A stretch of DNA of 11,611 nt from the NCBI GenBank assembly GCA_015232955.1, contig JADFYS010000039.1, forward strand, positions 1-11,611, given 5' to 3'. This DNA is from Gammaproteobacteria bacterium (lineage in GTDB: Bacteria > Pseudomonadota > Gammaproteobacteria > Thiohalomonadales > Thiohalomonadaceae). Below the pieces are notes generated by a model. That model did not search any database and was not told where the DNA came from. It saw only the letters and a program-made list of their open reading frames with translations. Shown here in pieces: positions 1-6,355 of the stretch (within the stretch, counting starts at the first letter, position 1; each line of letters opens with the position of its first letter). A program made the position numbers and the translations under genes.

Positions 1-483
1 CAACCCCCCCCCTATTGTCGCGGTCTGTCCCGGCAACCCATGGATCTTCAGCGTTTCAATTCGCCCCCGAATGGTTTCGGCCAGCTGTCTGGCACTGGTT
101 GGTGGCAGGTTGGGGGCAATAATCAGAAAGCGGTCATCTCCCCAACGCCCGACAACATCATCACTACGCACGGATCGCTGCAGGAGGTGGGCTACCTGAA
201 TCATCACCTCATCGCCACTATTGCGGCCATAGCGTTCGTTATAGCCATCTAAGTGGTCAATATCGACAAAAATAACCGCCAGTGGTTGCGTCTTTAGCTC
301 CTTATTGGCCACCGCTTTTAACAGCAACTCATCCAAGCGACGACGGTTACTCACCCCGGTCAATGGATCCTGCAGCCCCGAGGCGACGCGAGTAGTGTAT
401 TGACCGAGAAGCGAACGACGACGCACCCAGATCACCAACAGCAACACCACCAGAATCGTCAACAAAATGAAAAGATTGGTCAC
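1..483 (-). CDS. Membrane-anchored GGDEF-domain protein with altered signature (3' end outside the window)
   Basis: A GGDEF domain normally condenses two GTP into cyclic di-GMP, a second messenger for motility and biofilm choices. The 161 visible residues begin with one hydrophobic helix (about residues 2-20) and basic residues (RRR), so the domain is probably cytoplasmic behind a single membrane anchor. Domain landmarks are DPLTGVSNRRR (39-49), FVDID followed by a conserved N, and the signature region. The signature reads RWGDDRF (G115-F119) in place of R[WY]GG[DE]EF, so the second Gly is Asp and the Glu is Arg. The usual FK after DID is LD. Cyclase activity is therefore doubtful, and a binding or scaffold role is possible. 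The start is GTG at 483, with GAAGGG 8 bases upstream; a GTG three codons further up sits too close to that site. The C-terminus is missing, so a following EAL domain cannot be excluded. The fold is certain, the activity is not. Confidence 0.87.
   Translation of the reverse strand, partial: MTNLFILLTILVVLLLVIWVRRRSLLGQYTTRVASGLQDPLTGVSNRRRLDELLLKAVANKELKTQPLAVIFVDIDHLDGYNERYGRNSGDEVMIQVAHLLQRSVRSDDVVGRWGDDRFLIIAPNLPPTSARQLAETIRGRIETLKIHGLPGQTATIGGGL
4..12. repeat. Nine-base C:G homopolymer inside the GGDEF gene
   Basis: Nine consecutive C on the plus strand read as GGG GGG GGG on the coding strand and encode three glycines. They fall where GGDEF domains usually carry a T-x-S-x-G-x-A strand, so the current frame fits the family (T-I-G-G-G-L). 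A gain or loss of one base would truncate the protein. Whether the tract varies in length is unknown. Confidence 0.7.
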
Positions 484-573
484 GCCTCGCACCCTTCAGC
501 GATAGATACCCAACCCCCCTGAAAGCAGCGGTTCCAGAGAGGCGATAAACGCGACCCTACAGCGATATGGTAT

Positions 574-602
574 TGAATATATTGACTATTCATGTGAATT
601 CA
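574..602. promoter_or_regulatory. Cluster of inverted TGAAT half-sites upstream of the GGDEF gene
   Basis: TGAATA (574-579) and TATTCA (587-592) are perfect 6-base arms separated by 7 bases. They are followed at once by the 8-base palindrome TGAATTCA (595-602). The pentamer TGAAT therefore occurs four times in alternating orientation within 29 bases. The cluster lies in the 190-base gap between the symporter stop and the GGDEF start, about 90-120 bases upstream of that start. A dimeric regulator's operator is a reasonable reading. No known regulator is assigned, and AT-richness alone could produce part of the pattern. Confidence 0.35.
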
Positions 603-673
603 TACTTTGAGTAGCCACTATCTCCAACTGTATCGGGAAACTCGTTGGCGGGGGGACGGGTTCTCTCTGCGGT

Positions 674-2014
674 TCAAAGCCTGAAGACTCCGGCAGTAGA
701 TCGCGGGGCATCGAGGCTGGCCCGAATCTCCCGTTGATGAATTAATACCAGATAGAGCAGGGGAAAAAGATGTAACAGCAGACTCAGCGCAATAATGACA
801 TCCCCTGCTGACCAGACCAGCTTGACCGGAAAGAAGGGACCACAAAAGGTCACCCCGACAAAGATCCAGCGAAAACGGTAGAGATTTTTCCCGCCAAGGT
901 AGTGATAACAGCGCTCGGCATAGTAAGACCAGTTAATAACCGTGGTAAATGAGAAGAAGATGAGGCAAGCGATAATAAGTAGCCGCCCCTTCTCTCCGAA
1001 ATTGGCCTGAAACGACTGAACGGTAAGATAGGCCCCGTTCCATTCGGTCCACAACCCTTCGGAGAGTACCACCAGACCGGTGATGGTGCAGATAATCAGA
1101 GTATCGATCACCGGTACCAGCGCCGCAAGCAGGGCACTGTGACGGATATCGCCGCTATTGGCCGCCTGTAGAAAAGGGGCCAACCCCAGTCCGGATCCGT
1201 GTGAGAAGATCCCGCGCGAGACCCCAAACTGTACCGCCTGCATCACCGTGTAACCGGCGATGCCGCCTGCAGCAGAGTAGGGGGTGAAGGCGTGGGTAAA
1301 GACCAGTTCAATCGCCCCGGCACTCCTTTCCGGATTACCCAGCAGGATAATCAGGCCCGCCAGCACATAGAGCGCAACCATCCAGGGGGTTAACAAGACA
1401 CTGACATCGACAATCTTTCTCAGACCACCAAAGATGACAAAGGCGACGGTCATGGTCATCAGCACCGCAGTGACGAGATGCGATGATCCCGCCTCCAACT
1501 CGATGGCGTGGGCGACAGAGTTGGACTGAATCAGATTTGCGGTAAGAAACCCCTGTACCAGCAGAAGTGCCGCAAAGGTGAGCGGCAACCAGCGCCAGCG
1601 ACCGGTAAAAAATCGTTCGAGATAGGCCATCGGTGTCGCATAGGCGGGGTGTTGATGATCCTCCGACTGGTAGCGGATGGCGAGCCAGGTGGAACACATG
1701 CGAAGGCTCATGCCCACCAGCGCAGAGACCCAGATCCAGAAAAGTGCCCCAGGACCCCCAAGGTGGATAGCGGTACTCACTCCGGCCAGGTTACCGACAC
1801 CGACACTGGCACCCACTGCCGCAATCAGCGCCCGCCCCTGAGAGATATGTTTGACACTGGAGCTGCTGCGACTTTCGCCATGAAACCACTCGGTGAGAAT
1901 GGGCCAGATACGCCTCCAGGCGACAAATCCGGTCAACAACAGGATGAGGAGGGCGATCTCGAGGTAGATGTAGCTAAGAAGGGGGTTCCAGATCCAGCTG
2001 GCGATGGTTTCCAT
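674..2014 (-). CDS. AGCS-family sodium/amino-acid symporter, divergent
   Basis: Members of the alanine-or-glycine:cation symporter family (AGCS) import small amino acids together with Na+ through the inner membrane. The 446-residue protein has about ten hydrophobic segments and clear family landmarks: VGVGNLAGVSTAI (71-83), GGPGALFWIWV (86-96, the family signature), FGGLRK (195-200), and IDTLIICTITGLVVL (303-317). Several usually conserved positions differ. FSNEAGLGSAP is FSHGSGLGLAP (270-280), the Glu a few residues after the FW.WV signature is Ser, and GGPMYY is replaced by ATPMAY (126-131). The frame is intact from end to end, so this looks like a divergent subfamily rather than a decayed gene, and the substrate or coupling ion may have changed. 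The ATG at 2014 has only a weak ribosome site. The gene is divergent from the chemoreceptor and precedes the GGDEF gene on the same strand. Confidence 0.9.
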   Translation of the reverse strand: METIASWIWNPLLSYIYLEIALLILLLTGFVAWRRIWPILTEWFHGESRSSSSVKHISQGRALIAAVGASVGVGNLAGVSTAIHLGGPGALFWIWVSALVGMSLRMCSTWLAIRYQSEDHQHPAYATPMAYLERFFTGRWRWLPLTFAALLLVQGFLTANLIQSNSVAHAIELEAGSSHLVTAVLMTMTVAFVIFGGLRKIVDVSVLLTPWMVALYVLAGLIILLGNPERSAGAIELVFTHAFTPYSAAGGIAGYTVMQAVQFGVSRGIFSHGSGLGLAPFLQAANSGDIRHSALLAALVPVIDTLIICTITGLVVLSEGLWTEWNGAYLTVQSFQANFGEKGRLLIIACLIFFSFTTVINWSYYAERCYHYLGGKNLYRFRWIFVGVTFCGPFFPVKLVWSAGDVIIALSLLLHLFPLLYLVLIHQREIRASLDAPRSTAGVFRL

Positions 2015-2124
2015 AAACGATATTGTCTGGATATCCCCACCAAGGTCAACCTTTATTGCAAAAATATCTTATACTCTGCCCAAATCGACCCTACTTTTCA
2101 CCAACAGACAGGTATAAACGAGCT
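2015..2124. promoter_or_regulatory. Divergent intergenic region with palindrome AAGGT-ca-ACCTT
   Basis: This 110-base gap separates the outward-facing symporter and chemoreceptor genes, so promoters for both should lie in or near it. A perfect 12-base palindrome, AAGGTCAACCTT, occupies 2042-2053. On the plus strand TATACT at 2070-2075 is a fair -10 element for the chemoreceptor, but I find no good -35 at the right distance. On the minus strand TTGACC sits inside the palindrome, but the sequence 17-18 bases further on is a poor -10. The palindrome is seen; an operator role is inferred. Confidence 0.35.
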
Positions 2125-3369
2125 ATGACCATCAAACTCAAGGTAGTGACCCTGACTCTACTCACTTTGGCAACCGTTATCATCATTGGCCTGCTCCAGT
2201 TTCAGGCGATTGCACAACTCTCCGCCGCCACACCCTCCCAAGCCATCGTCGAGACTGGTGAGACTCTTTCGACGCTTACGACCATACTTTTAATTGTCGC
2301 CTCTCTTCTCCTCCTGCTCCTTTTGGCAACGGTGCTCTCTTTTTCAGGTCAACTCTCCCGGCTCTCACGCCTCTCACAGCAGCTCTCTGACGGTAAATTT
2401 GGTGCGAGTACCGCAGCTGGAGGGGGCAACGAAATTGGTACCATCATTTCCCATCTCAACCGAGTTGGTGAGCAGCTGAGAACGACCTTTGCAACGGTGG
2501 AGCAGAACTCCTCCAGCTGTAGTGACCACTCCTCCTCTATCCTTAAGGTTGCCACCGGCATCACCAGTCGTGCGGCGACCGTCACCTCCCGCGCCCACTC
2601 TCTGGCGGCTGCCGCAGAGCGCATGAGCAGCAACCTCAACACCATCGCTGCCGCAACAGAGCAGGCGACGGTCAACATCAAAACAGTCGCCTCCTCCACC
2701 GCGCACCTCTCCACCGGTATCGGTCAGGTGGCGCAGGAGGCTGAGCACGCTCAGAGTGTCTCGCAAAAGGCGGTCATGCACACTCAGCAGGCGTCAGAGA
2801 GGGTCGATGAGTTGGGAAAGGCGGCGCAGGAGATCGGTGTGGTCACCAGCAGCATTAACGCCATCTCTGAAAAGACCAACCTCCTCGCCCTCAACGCCAC
2901 TATCGAGGCTGCCCGTGCCGGTGAGGCGGGAAAAGGTTTTGCCGTCGTCGCTAATGAGATCAAAGAGTTGGCCAACCAGACCTCTACCGCGACCCAAGAG
3001 ATCGCCAAACGCCTTAAGGGGATTCAGGACTCTACCGATAACACCGTGAACGAGATTACAGAGGTGACGCGAATCATCACCGAGGTCGATGGCTTTGTCG
3101 CTGAACTCTCTACCGTTCTCCAGGAGCAAGACTCCGCGACCTCTGAGATCTCAGAGAATATCCGTCAGGCCTCACTCGGTGTCGATGAGGTCAATAAGAA
3201 CCTCTCCATCACCTCAGCCGATGCGATGGAGGTGACCAATCAGGTCTCTTCCGTCAACGAAGGGGCCAGCCTCAATAGCAGCGCAGGTGAGGAGATAGTG
3301 GAGAGTGTTCAGAAACTATCGAGAATCTCCTCTGAGTTGAAACAGAGCCTGCAGCAGTTCAGCTACTAA
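2125..3369 (+). CDS. Methyl-accepting chemotaxis protein with minimal periplasmic loop
   Basis: Chemoreceptors of this type control the histidine kinase CheA through CheW and so set flagellar switching. The 414-residue protein has transmembrane helix 1 at about 7-24, only some 27 residues outside the membrane, helix 2 at about 52-74, a HAMP-like linker (about 74-125), and a long coiled-coil signalling domain. The hairpin tip (about 246-275) has the near-invariant residues EKTNLLALN, IEAARAGEAGKGFAVVANE. There is no C-terminal CheR-binding pentapeptide; it ends QQFSY. The short outer loop leaves no room for a normal ligand domain, so it may sense a membrane or cytoplasmic cue or respond through a partner protein. 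I chose ATG 2125 because it places helix 1 at the N-terminus. A TTG start at 2023 would add 34 polar residues, and the ribosome site is weak in either case. No terminator is obvious after the stop. Confidence 0.95.
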   Translation: MTIKLKVVTLTLLTLATVIIIGLLQFQAIAQLSAATPSQAIVETGETLSTLTTILLIVASLLLLLLLATVLSFSGQLSRLSRLSQQLSDGKFGASTAAGGGNEIGTIISHLNRVGEQLRTTFATVEQNSSSCSDHSSSILKVATGITSRAATVTSRAHSLAAAAERMSSNLNTIAAATEQATVNIKTVASSTAHLSTGIGQVAQEAEHAQSVSQKAVMHTQQASERVDELGKAAQEIGVVTSSINAISEKTNLLALNATIEAARAGEAGKGFAVVANEIKELANQTSTATQEIAKRLKGIQDSTDNTVNEITEVTRIITEVDGFVAELSTVLQEQDSATSEISENIRQASLGVDEVNKNLSITSADAMEVTNQVSSVNEGASLNSSAGEEIVESVQKLSRISSELKQSLQQFSY

Positions 3370-3438
3370 TACGCACAAACATCTCATCGCCTACCCTCGT
3401 CAAACCCCTTGCAATGAGTACAAAAGCCCGCTTCAGAT

Positions 3439-3465
3439 TAAAGCCTCTCTTCTCCCCGCCGCTAA
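3439..3465 (+). promoter_or_regulatory. Sigma-28 (FliA) class promoter
   Basis: TAAAGCCT at 3439-3446, an 11-base spacer, then GCCGCTAA at 3458-3465. The enterobacterial FliA consensus is TAAAGTTT-N11-GCCGATAA. The match is 6 of 8 in the -35 part and 7 of 8 in the -10 part, with exactly the expected spacing. It ends 48 bases before the ATG at 3514 and points at that gene. It places the gene with late flagellar and chemotaxis genes, in keeping with the chemoreceptor just upstream. Confidence 0.75.
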
Positions 3466-3499
3466 TAGGGGTAACGAATAACAGAGTAACATCCTCTAC

Positions 3500-3505
3500 A
3501 GGAGG
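3500..3505 (+). promoter_or_regulatory. Strong ribosome binding site AGGAGG
   Basis: A full Shine-Dalgarno hexamer lies 8 bases before ATG 3514 and decides that start. With the FliA-type promoter upstream it suggests efficient expression. Confidence 0.85.
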
Positions 3506-3513
3506 GACAGGCG

Positions 3514-4659
3514 ATGATCATTACAGACAGTTCAATTGGCTTACAGGGGAGCCATCACTTCTACGAACAGCGGCAGGAGAGGAGTTCTCTTACCATGTGG
3601 GCGGGAGATCGTAACAGCAGCTCCAGCGTCACCTTTGGTGAAAACCATCCTGCCCAGGGGATTCATCGCGGTAACCTCATCTGGATGGAAGAGCGACTCA
3701 AACGGCTGGAGAGTGCCAGTGAACAGGTCAATCTCTCACCGCAGGCGTTAGCCTCAAGGCCGCAAAAAGCGCTTGTTGAGCCAGCAACTGCCCCCAGCGG
3801 CGCCAAATCGGAAAATCTGGGTGATTTTAAGCTATCCCTGTTGAAGATGATGGTAGAGCAGTTTACCGGGCGCGATATTCAACTTTTTGATGCCAATGAA
3901 CTCACCACTCAGGGAGAGCCGTTACCACCGCTTCAAGATCCGGCGACCGCTGGCTCGACACAGCCACCACCAGCCGCAGCTGATCAGCCTCAGGGCTGGG
4001 GCGTGGTCTATGATCACTACGAATCACACCTTGAGCAGGAGTCGAGCCAATTTAAGGCGAGCGGAGTCGTCAAGACGGCCGATGGCAAGTCCATCGAAAT
4101 CAATCTGGAGCTAAACCTCTCTCGCAGCTTCGAAGAGCATAATCAGATCTCCATCAAGGGGGGAGATGCCCTGCGCGATCCATTGGTGATCAACTTTAAC
4201 GGGAACGCTGCCGAACTGGGGAGCCGTAACTTCCGTTTTGATATCGATGCCGATGGCCGTCAACACCAGATCGCCCTCCTTCGCCCCGGAAGTGGCTTTC
4301 TCGCACTGGACAAGAATGGTGACCAGACGATCAATAACGGTCATGAACTTTTTGGTCCCCGCAGTGGGGACGGCTTTGGAGAGCTAGCCGGCTATGATGA
4401 CGACGGTAATGGCTGGATTGATGGACAAGACAGGATCTATGATCAACTGCGGATCTGGTCGGTCGATGATAGCGGCAAGCATAAATTGACCGCTCTTGGA
4501 GAGCACGGCATCGGTGCCCTCTATCTAGGTAAGGTGGATACCCCGTTTCTCCTTAAGGATCAGAAGAACGAGACTTTAGGTGCGGTCGCTGAAACCGGAA
4601 TTTTTCTGCGCGAAAACGGGACAGGCGGAACAATCCAACACATCGATCTTGCTGTCTGA
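3514..4659 (+). CDS. Conserved protein of unknown function with EF-hand-like calcium loops
   Basis: I recognise a type of protein but no assigned function. The 381 residues have no signal peptide or membrane helix. The N-terminal 30 residues carry a short motif (MIITDSS, then QGSHHF, then SSLTMW), followed by a low-complexity, Pro/Ala/Gln-rich linker (about 85-160). The C-terminal half contains the calcium-type loops DKNGDQTINNGHE (266-278) and DDDGNGWIDGQD (295-306), the second matching a canonical EF-hand spacing D-x-D-x-N-x-x-x-D-x-x-D. DIDADG at 243-248 may be a third, partial loop. Similar paired loops (DKNGDG..NDG.ELFG, then D.DGNGWID..D) occur in RTX-type and other proteobacterial proteins, which is family knowledge and not tested here. 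The FliA-type promoter suggests a motility- or surface-linked role. It converges with the DUF3108 gene across 33 bases with no clear terminator. Confidence 0.85.
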   Translation: MIITDSSIGLQGSHHFYEQRQERSSLTMWAGDRNSSSSVTFGENHPAQGIHRGNLIWMEERLKRLESASEQVNLSPQALASRPQKALVEPATAPSGAKSENLGDFKLSLLKMMVEQFTGRDIQLFDANELTTQGEPLPPLQDPATAGSTQPPPAAADQPQGWGVVYDHYESHLEQESSQFKASGVVKTADGKSIEINLELNLSRSFEEHNQISIKGGDALRDPLVINFNGNAAELGSRNFRFDIDADGRQHQIALLRPGSGFLALDKNGDQTINNGHELFGPRSGDGFGELAGYDDDGNGWIDGQDRIYDQLRIWSVDDSGKHKLTALGEHGIGALYLGKVDTPFLLKDQKNETLGAVAETGIFLRENGTGGTIQHIDLAV

Positions 4660-4692
4660 ATTGTCACCACTTGCGGTCGGTCTGAATCCCCC

Positions 4693-5379
4693 TCAGAGAG
4701 CCTCGACCTCGCCAACGAAGAGGTGGCTGCCATCATCCTGCATAATCTTCACCAGCAGGTAGTCATGATCGATGGCGCACCAGAAGCGGGTCTCCCGTCC
4801 ATTGTCGGCGATACGCTCCACAGCTACGGTCGCAACCTTTTTGGAACCGATCTTGAGCCGCTCTTCACCGACGACGGTAAAGGTGTAGGTTTTCAGCTCA
4901 TCACCATCTACGACGCGATACTCCATCCTCTTTTTACCCGTTTTCAGATCCTGACGAAGCTGCCACTGGTAAGAGAGGCGATCGAATTCGCCCCCTTCAA
5001 GTTCAAGGGTTAACGGAGTACCGCGATAGGAGAGCACCACCCTCTTCTCATCCCAGAGAAAACGAGCCTGCTCTATCTTCTCCCGCTTCCCCCCTTTTTT
5101 ATGGTAGCTGTAATTTTGAGGCTCTACCTGTTGTGCACTGTAATTCCAGTGGCTGGTCTCATCCATGCTGTCGTCACGAAAATTCGCGATAAAGCCGGTG
5201 GTAAACATCCGGTTATTGAGCCGATAGCTGCCATCGCTTAACTTTTCGAGCGTTCGCACCATCTTGCCCACTGGAATATGGTCGACAGTGACCCGAAAAT
5301 GGGTGGTGTAGGGTTGCGGCTCTGCAATTAATGAGAATGAGACAGCAAAAAGGAGAGTACCGAGTCGAAGTAGGTTCAG
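4693..5379 (-). CDS. Secreted DUF3108-type protein with a predicted CUG start
   Basis: The predicted product of 228 residues resembles periplasmic DUF3108 proteins of unknown role: a pattern of V.HIPVGKM.RTLEKLSDGSYRL near the N-terminus, mixed beta strands, and a C-terminal D.LLVKI. The first standard start, a GTG at 5271, would cut off conserved sequence. The frame stays open upstream through PYTTHFRVTVD and a hydrophobic stretch, reaching a stop (TGA) with no ATG, GTG or TTG between. CTG at 5379 gives MNLLRLGTLLFAVSFSLIA, a good signal peptide with a possible cleavage after A19, and has GAGGAG 8 bases upstream. It overlaps the secF stop as CTGA, the usual geometry of translational coupling. 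The protein probably passes through SecYEG to the periplasm, fitting its place behind secD-secF. Whether it supports Sec function is not known. Confidence 0.83.
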   Translation of the reverse strand: MNLLRLGTLLFAVSFSLIAEPQPYTTHFRVTVDHIPVGKMVRTLEKLSDGSYRLNNRMFTTGFIANFRDDSMDETSHWNYSAQQVEPQNYSYHKKGGKREKIEQARFLWDEKRVVLSYRGTPLTLELEGGEFDRLSYQWQLRQDLKTGKKRMEYRVVDGDELKTYTFTVVGEERLKIGSKKVATVAVERIADNGRETRFWCAIDHDYLLVKIMQDDGSHLFVGEVEAL

Positions 5380-6326
5380 GGAAGTCTCTCCTCTGACTCA
5401 GCTTCCCGCTCATCCCCCTCTTTTTCAACCGGGAGCAGATCTTCCCGACTCACTCCGAGCTTAAGCGCAGTCACACTGGCGACATAAACGGAGGAGTAGG
5501 TACCGATGACAACGCCGACAATTAACGCTGTAGCAAAGCCGTGGATCAGCTCTCCGCCAAAGAGAAAAAGAGAGATTAGCACCATTAAGGTAGTCAATGA
5601 GGTCATTAAGGTGCGAGAGAGGGTCTGATTGAGGGAGGCATTCACCACATCAACAGAGCTGCCCTTACGGATTTTGCGGAAATTTTCACGAATTCGATCA
5701 AAAACGACGATGGTATCATTGAGCGAATAACCGATCACCGCCAGCACCGCAGCGAGTACTGTCAGATCAAACTCAATCTGAAAAAGAGAGAAGAAGCCAA
5801 GGGTTATGATCACATCATGGATCAGCGCCGCCACTGAACCGACAGCAAAACGGTACTCAAAGCGGAGGGCAACATAGATGAGTATCCCGATTAGGGCGTA
5901 GAGCATCGCCAACCCCCCATCCTCGGTCAACTCTTCGCCCACCTGTGGTCCGACAAACTCCTGACGGCGCAACTCCACAGCAGCTTCATCCTGTTTGAGG
6001 GTACGAACCACTTTATCACTGAGTTCAGCACTGGAGAGCTCTGCCTGAGGGGCGATACGAATCAGAACATCTGAAGCCGTTCCAAAATGTTGCACCGTAA
6101 TATCTGAAAACGACGCCTCTTCCAACACCTTGCGCACCTTTACCAGATCTGCAGATGAAGGGTAGGCGACCTCAATCAGTGTTCCCCCGGTAAAATCGAT
6201 ACCAAATTCGAGAGAGCGGGTAAAGAGTGAGGTCAAGGCGACCAGCAGCAGTAGCGTAGAGAAGGCGATCGCCAGCTTCTCCCACGCCATAAAATCGAAA
6301 TGTGTTTCACCTTTTAGCAGTTGCAT
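5376..6326 (-). CDS. secF: Protein translocase subunit SecF
   Basis: SecF pairs with SecD in the inner membrane and uses the proton gradient to pull translocating proteins through SecYEG from the periplasmic side. The 316 residues are close to the E. coli length. There is an N-terminal helix (about 17-36), the family motif GIDFTGGTLIEV (42-53), a periplasmic region to about 135, and then five helices. The conserved IGYSLNDTIVVFDRIREN (198-215) is the RND-type motif in transmembrane helix 4. The C-terminal tail is strongly acidic (EKEGDEREAESEE). It lies 29 bases behind secD and overlaps the following DUF3108 start by 4 bases, so the three genes are almost certainly one transcript. The ribosome site before ATG 6326 is weak. 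Confidence 0.98.
   Translation of the reverse strand: MQLLKGETHFDFMAWEKLAIAFSTLLLLVALTSLFTRSLEFGIDFTGGTLIEVAYPSSADLVKVRKVLEEASFSDITVQHFGTASDVLIRIAPQAELSSAELSDKVVRTLKQDEAAVELRRQEFVGPQVGEELTEDGGLAMLYALIGILIYVALRFEYRFAVGSVAALIHDVIITLGFFSLFQIEFDLTVLAAVLAVIGYSLNDTIVVFDRIRENFRKIRKGSSVDVVNASLNQTLSRTLMTSLTTLMVLISLFLFGGELIHGFATALIVGVVIGTYSSVYVASVTALKLGVSREDLLPVEKEGDEREAESEERLP
5377..5393 (-). promoter_or_regulatory. Ribosome site and CTGA stop/start overlap that set the CUG start
   Basis: On the minus strand GAGGAG (5388-5393) is followed by 8 bases and then CTG (5377-5379), whose TG also begins the secF stop TGA (5376-5378). The ribosome site lies inside the last codons of secF. Together with the signal peptide this identifies the start of the DUF3108 gene. 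Confidence 0.75.
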
Positions 6327-6355
6327 GTTTCCGGTTCCGGTTGAATGTAGTGATT

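Noticed and set aside
2057..2083. Possible second FliA-type promoter before the chemoreceptor (CAAAAATA, N11, GCCCAAAT)
   Set aside because: Only about 9 of 16 consensus positions match, which is too weak to call.
2023..2124. Longer chemoreceptor reading from TTG at 2023
   Set aside because: It would place 34 polar residues before the first membrane helix and has no ribosome site; ATG 2125 gives the normal receptor N-terminus.
1508..2128. Plus-strand open frame of 206 codons opposite the symporter gene
   Set aside because: It lies antisense to a well-supported membrane protein, has no recognisable domain or ribosome site, and looks like a shadow frame.
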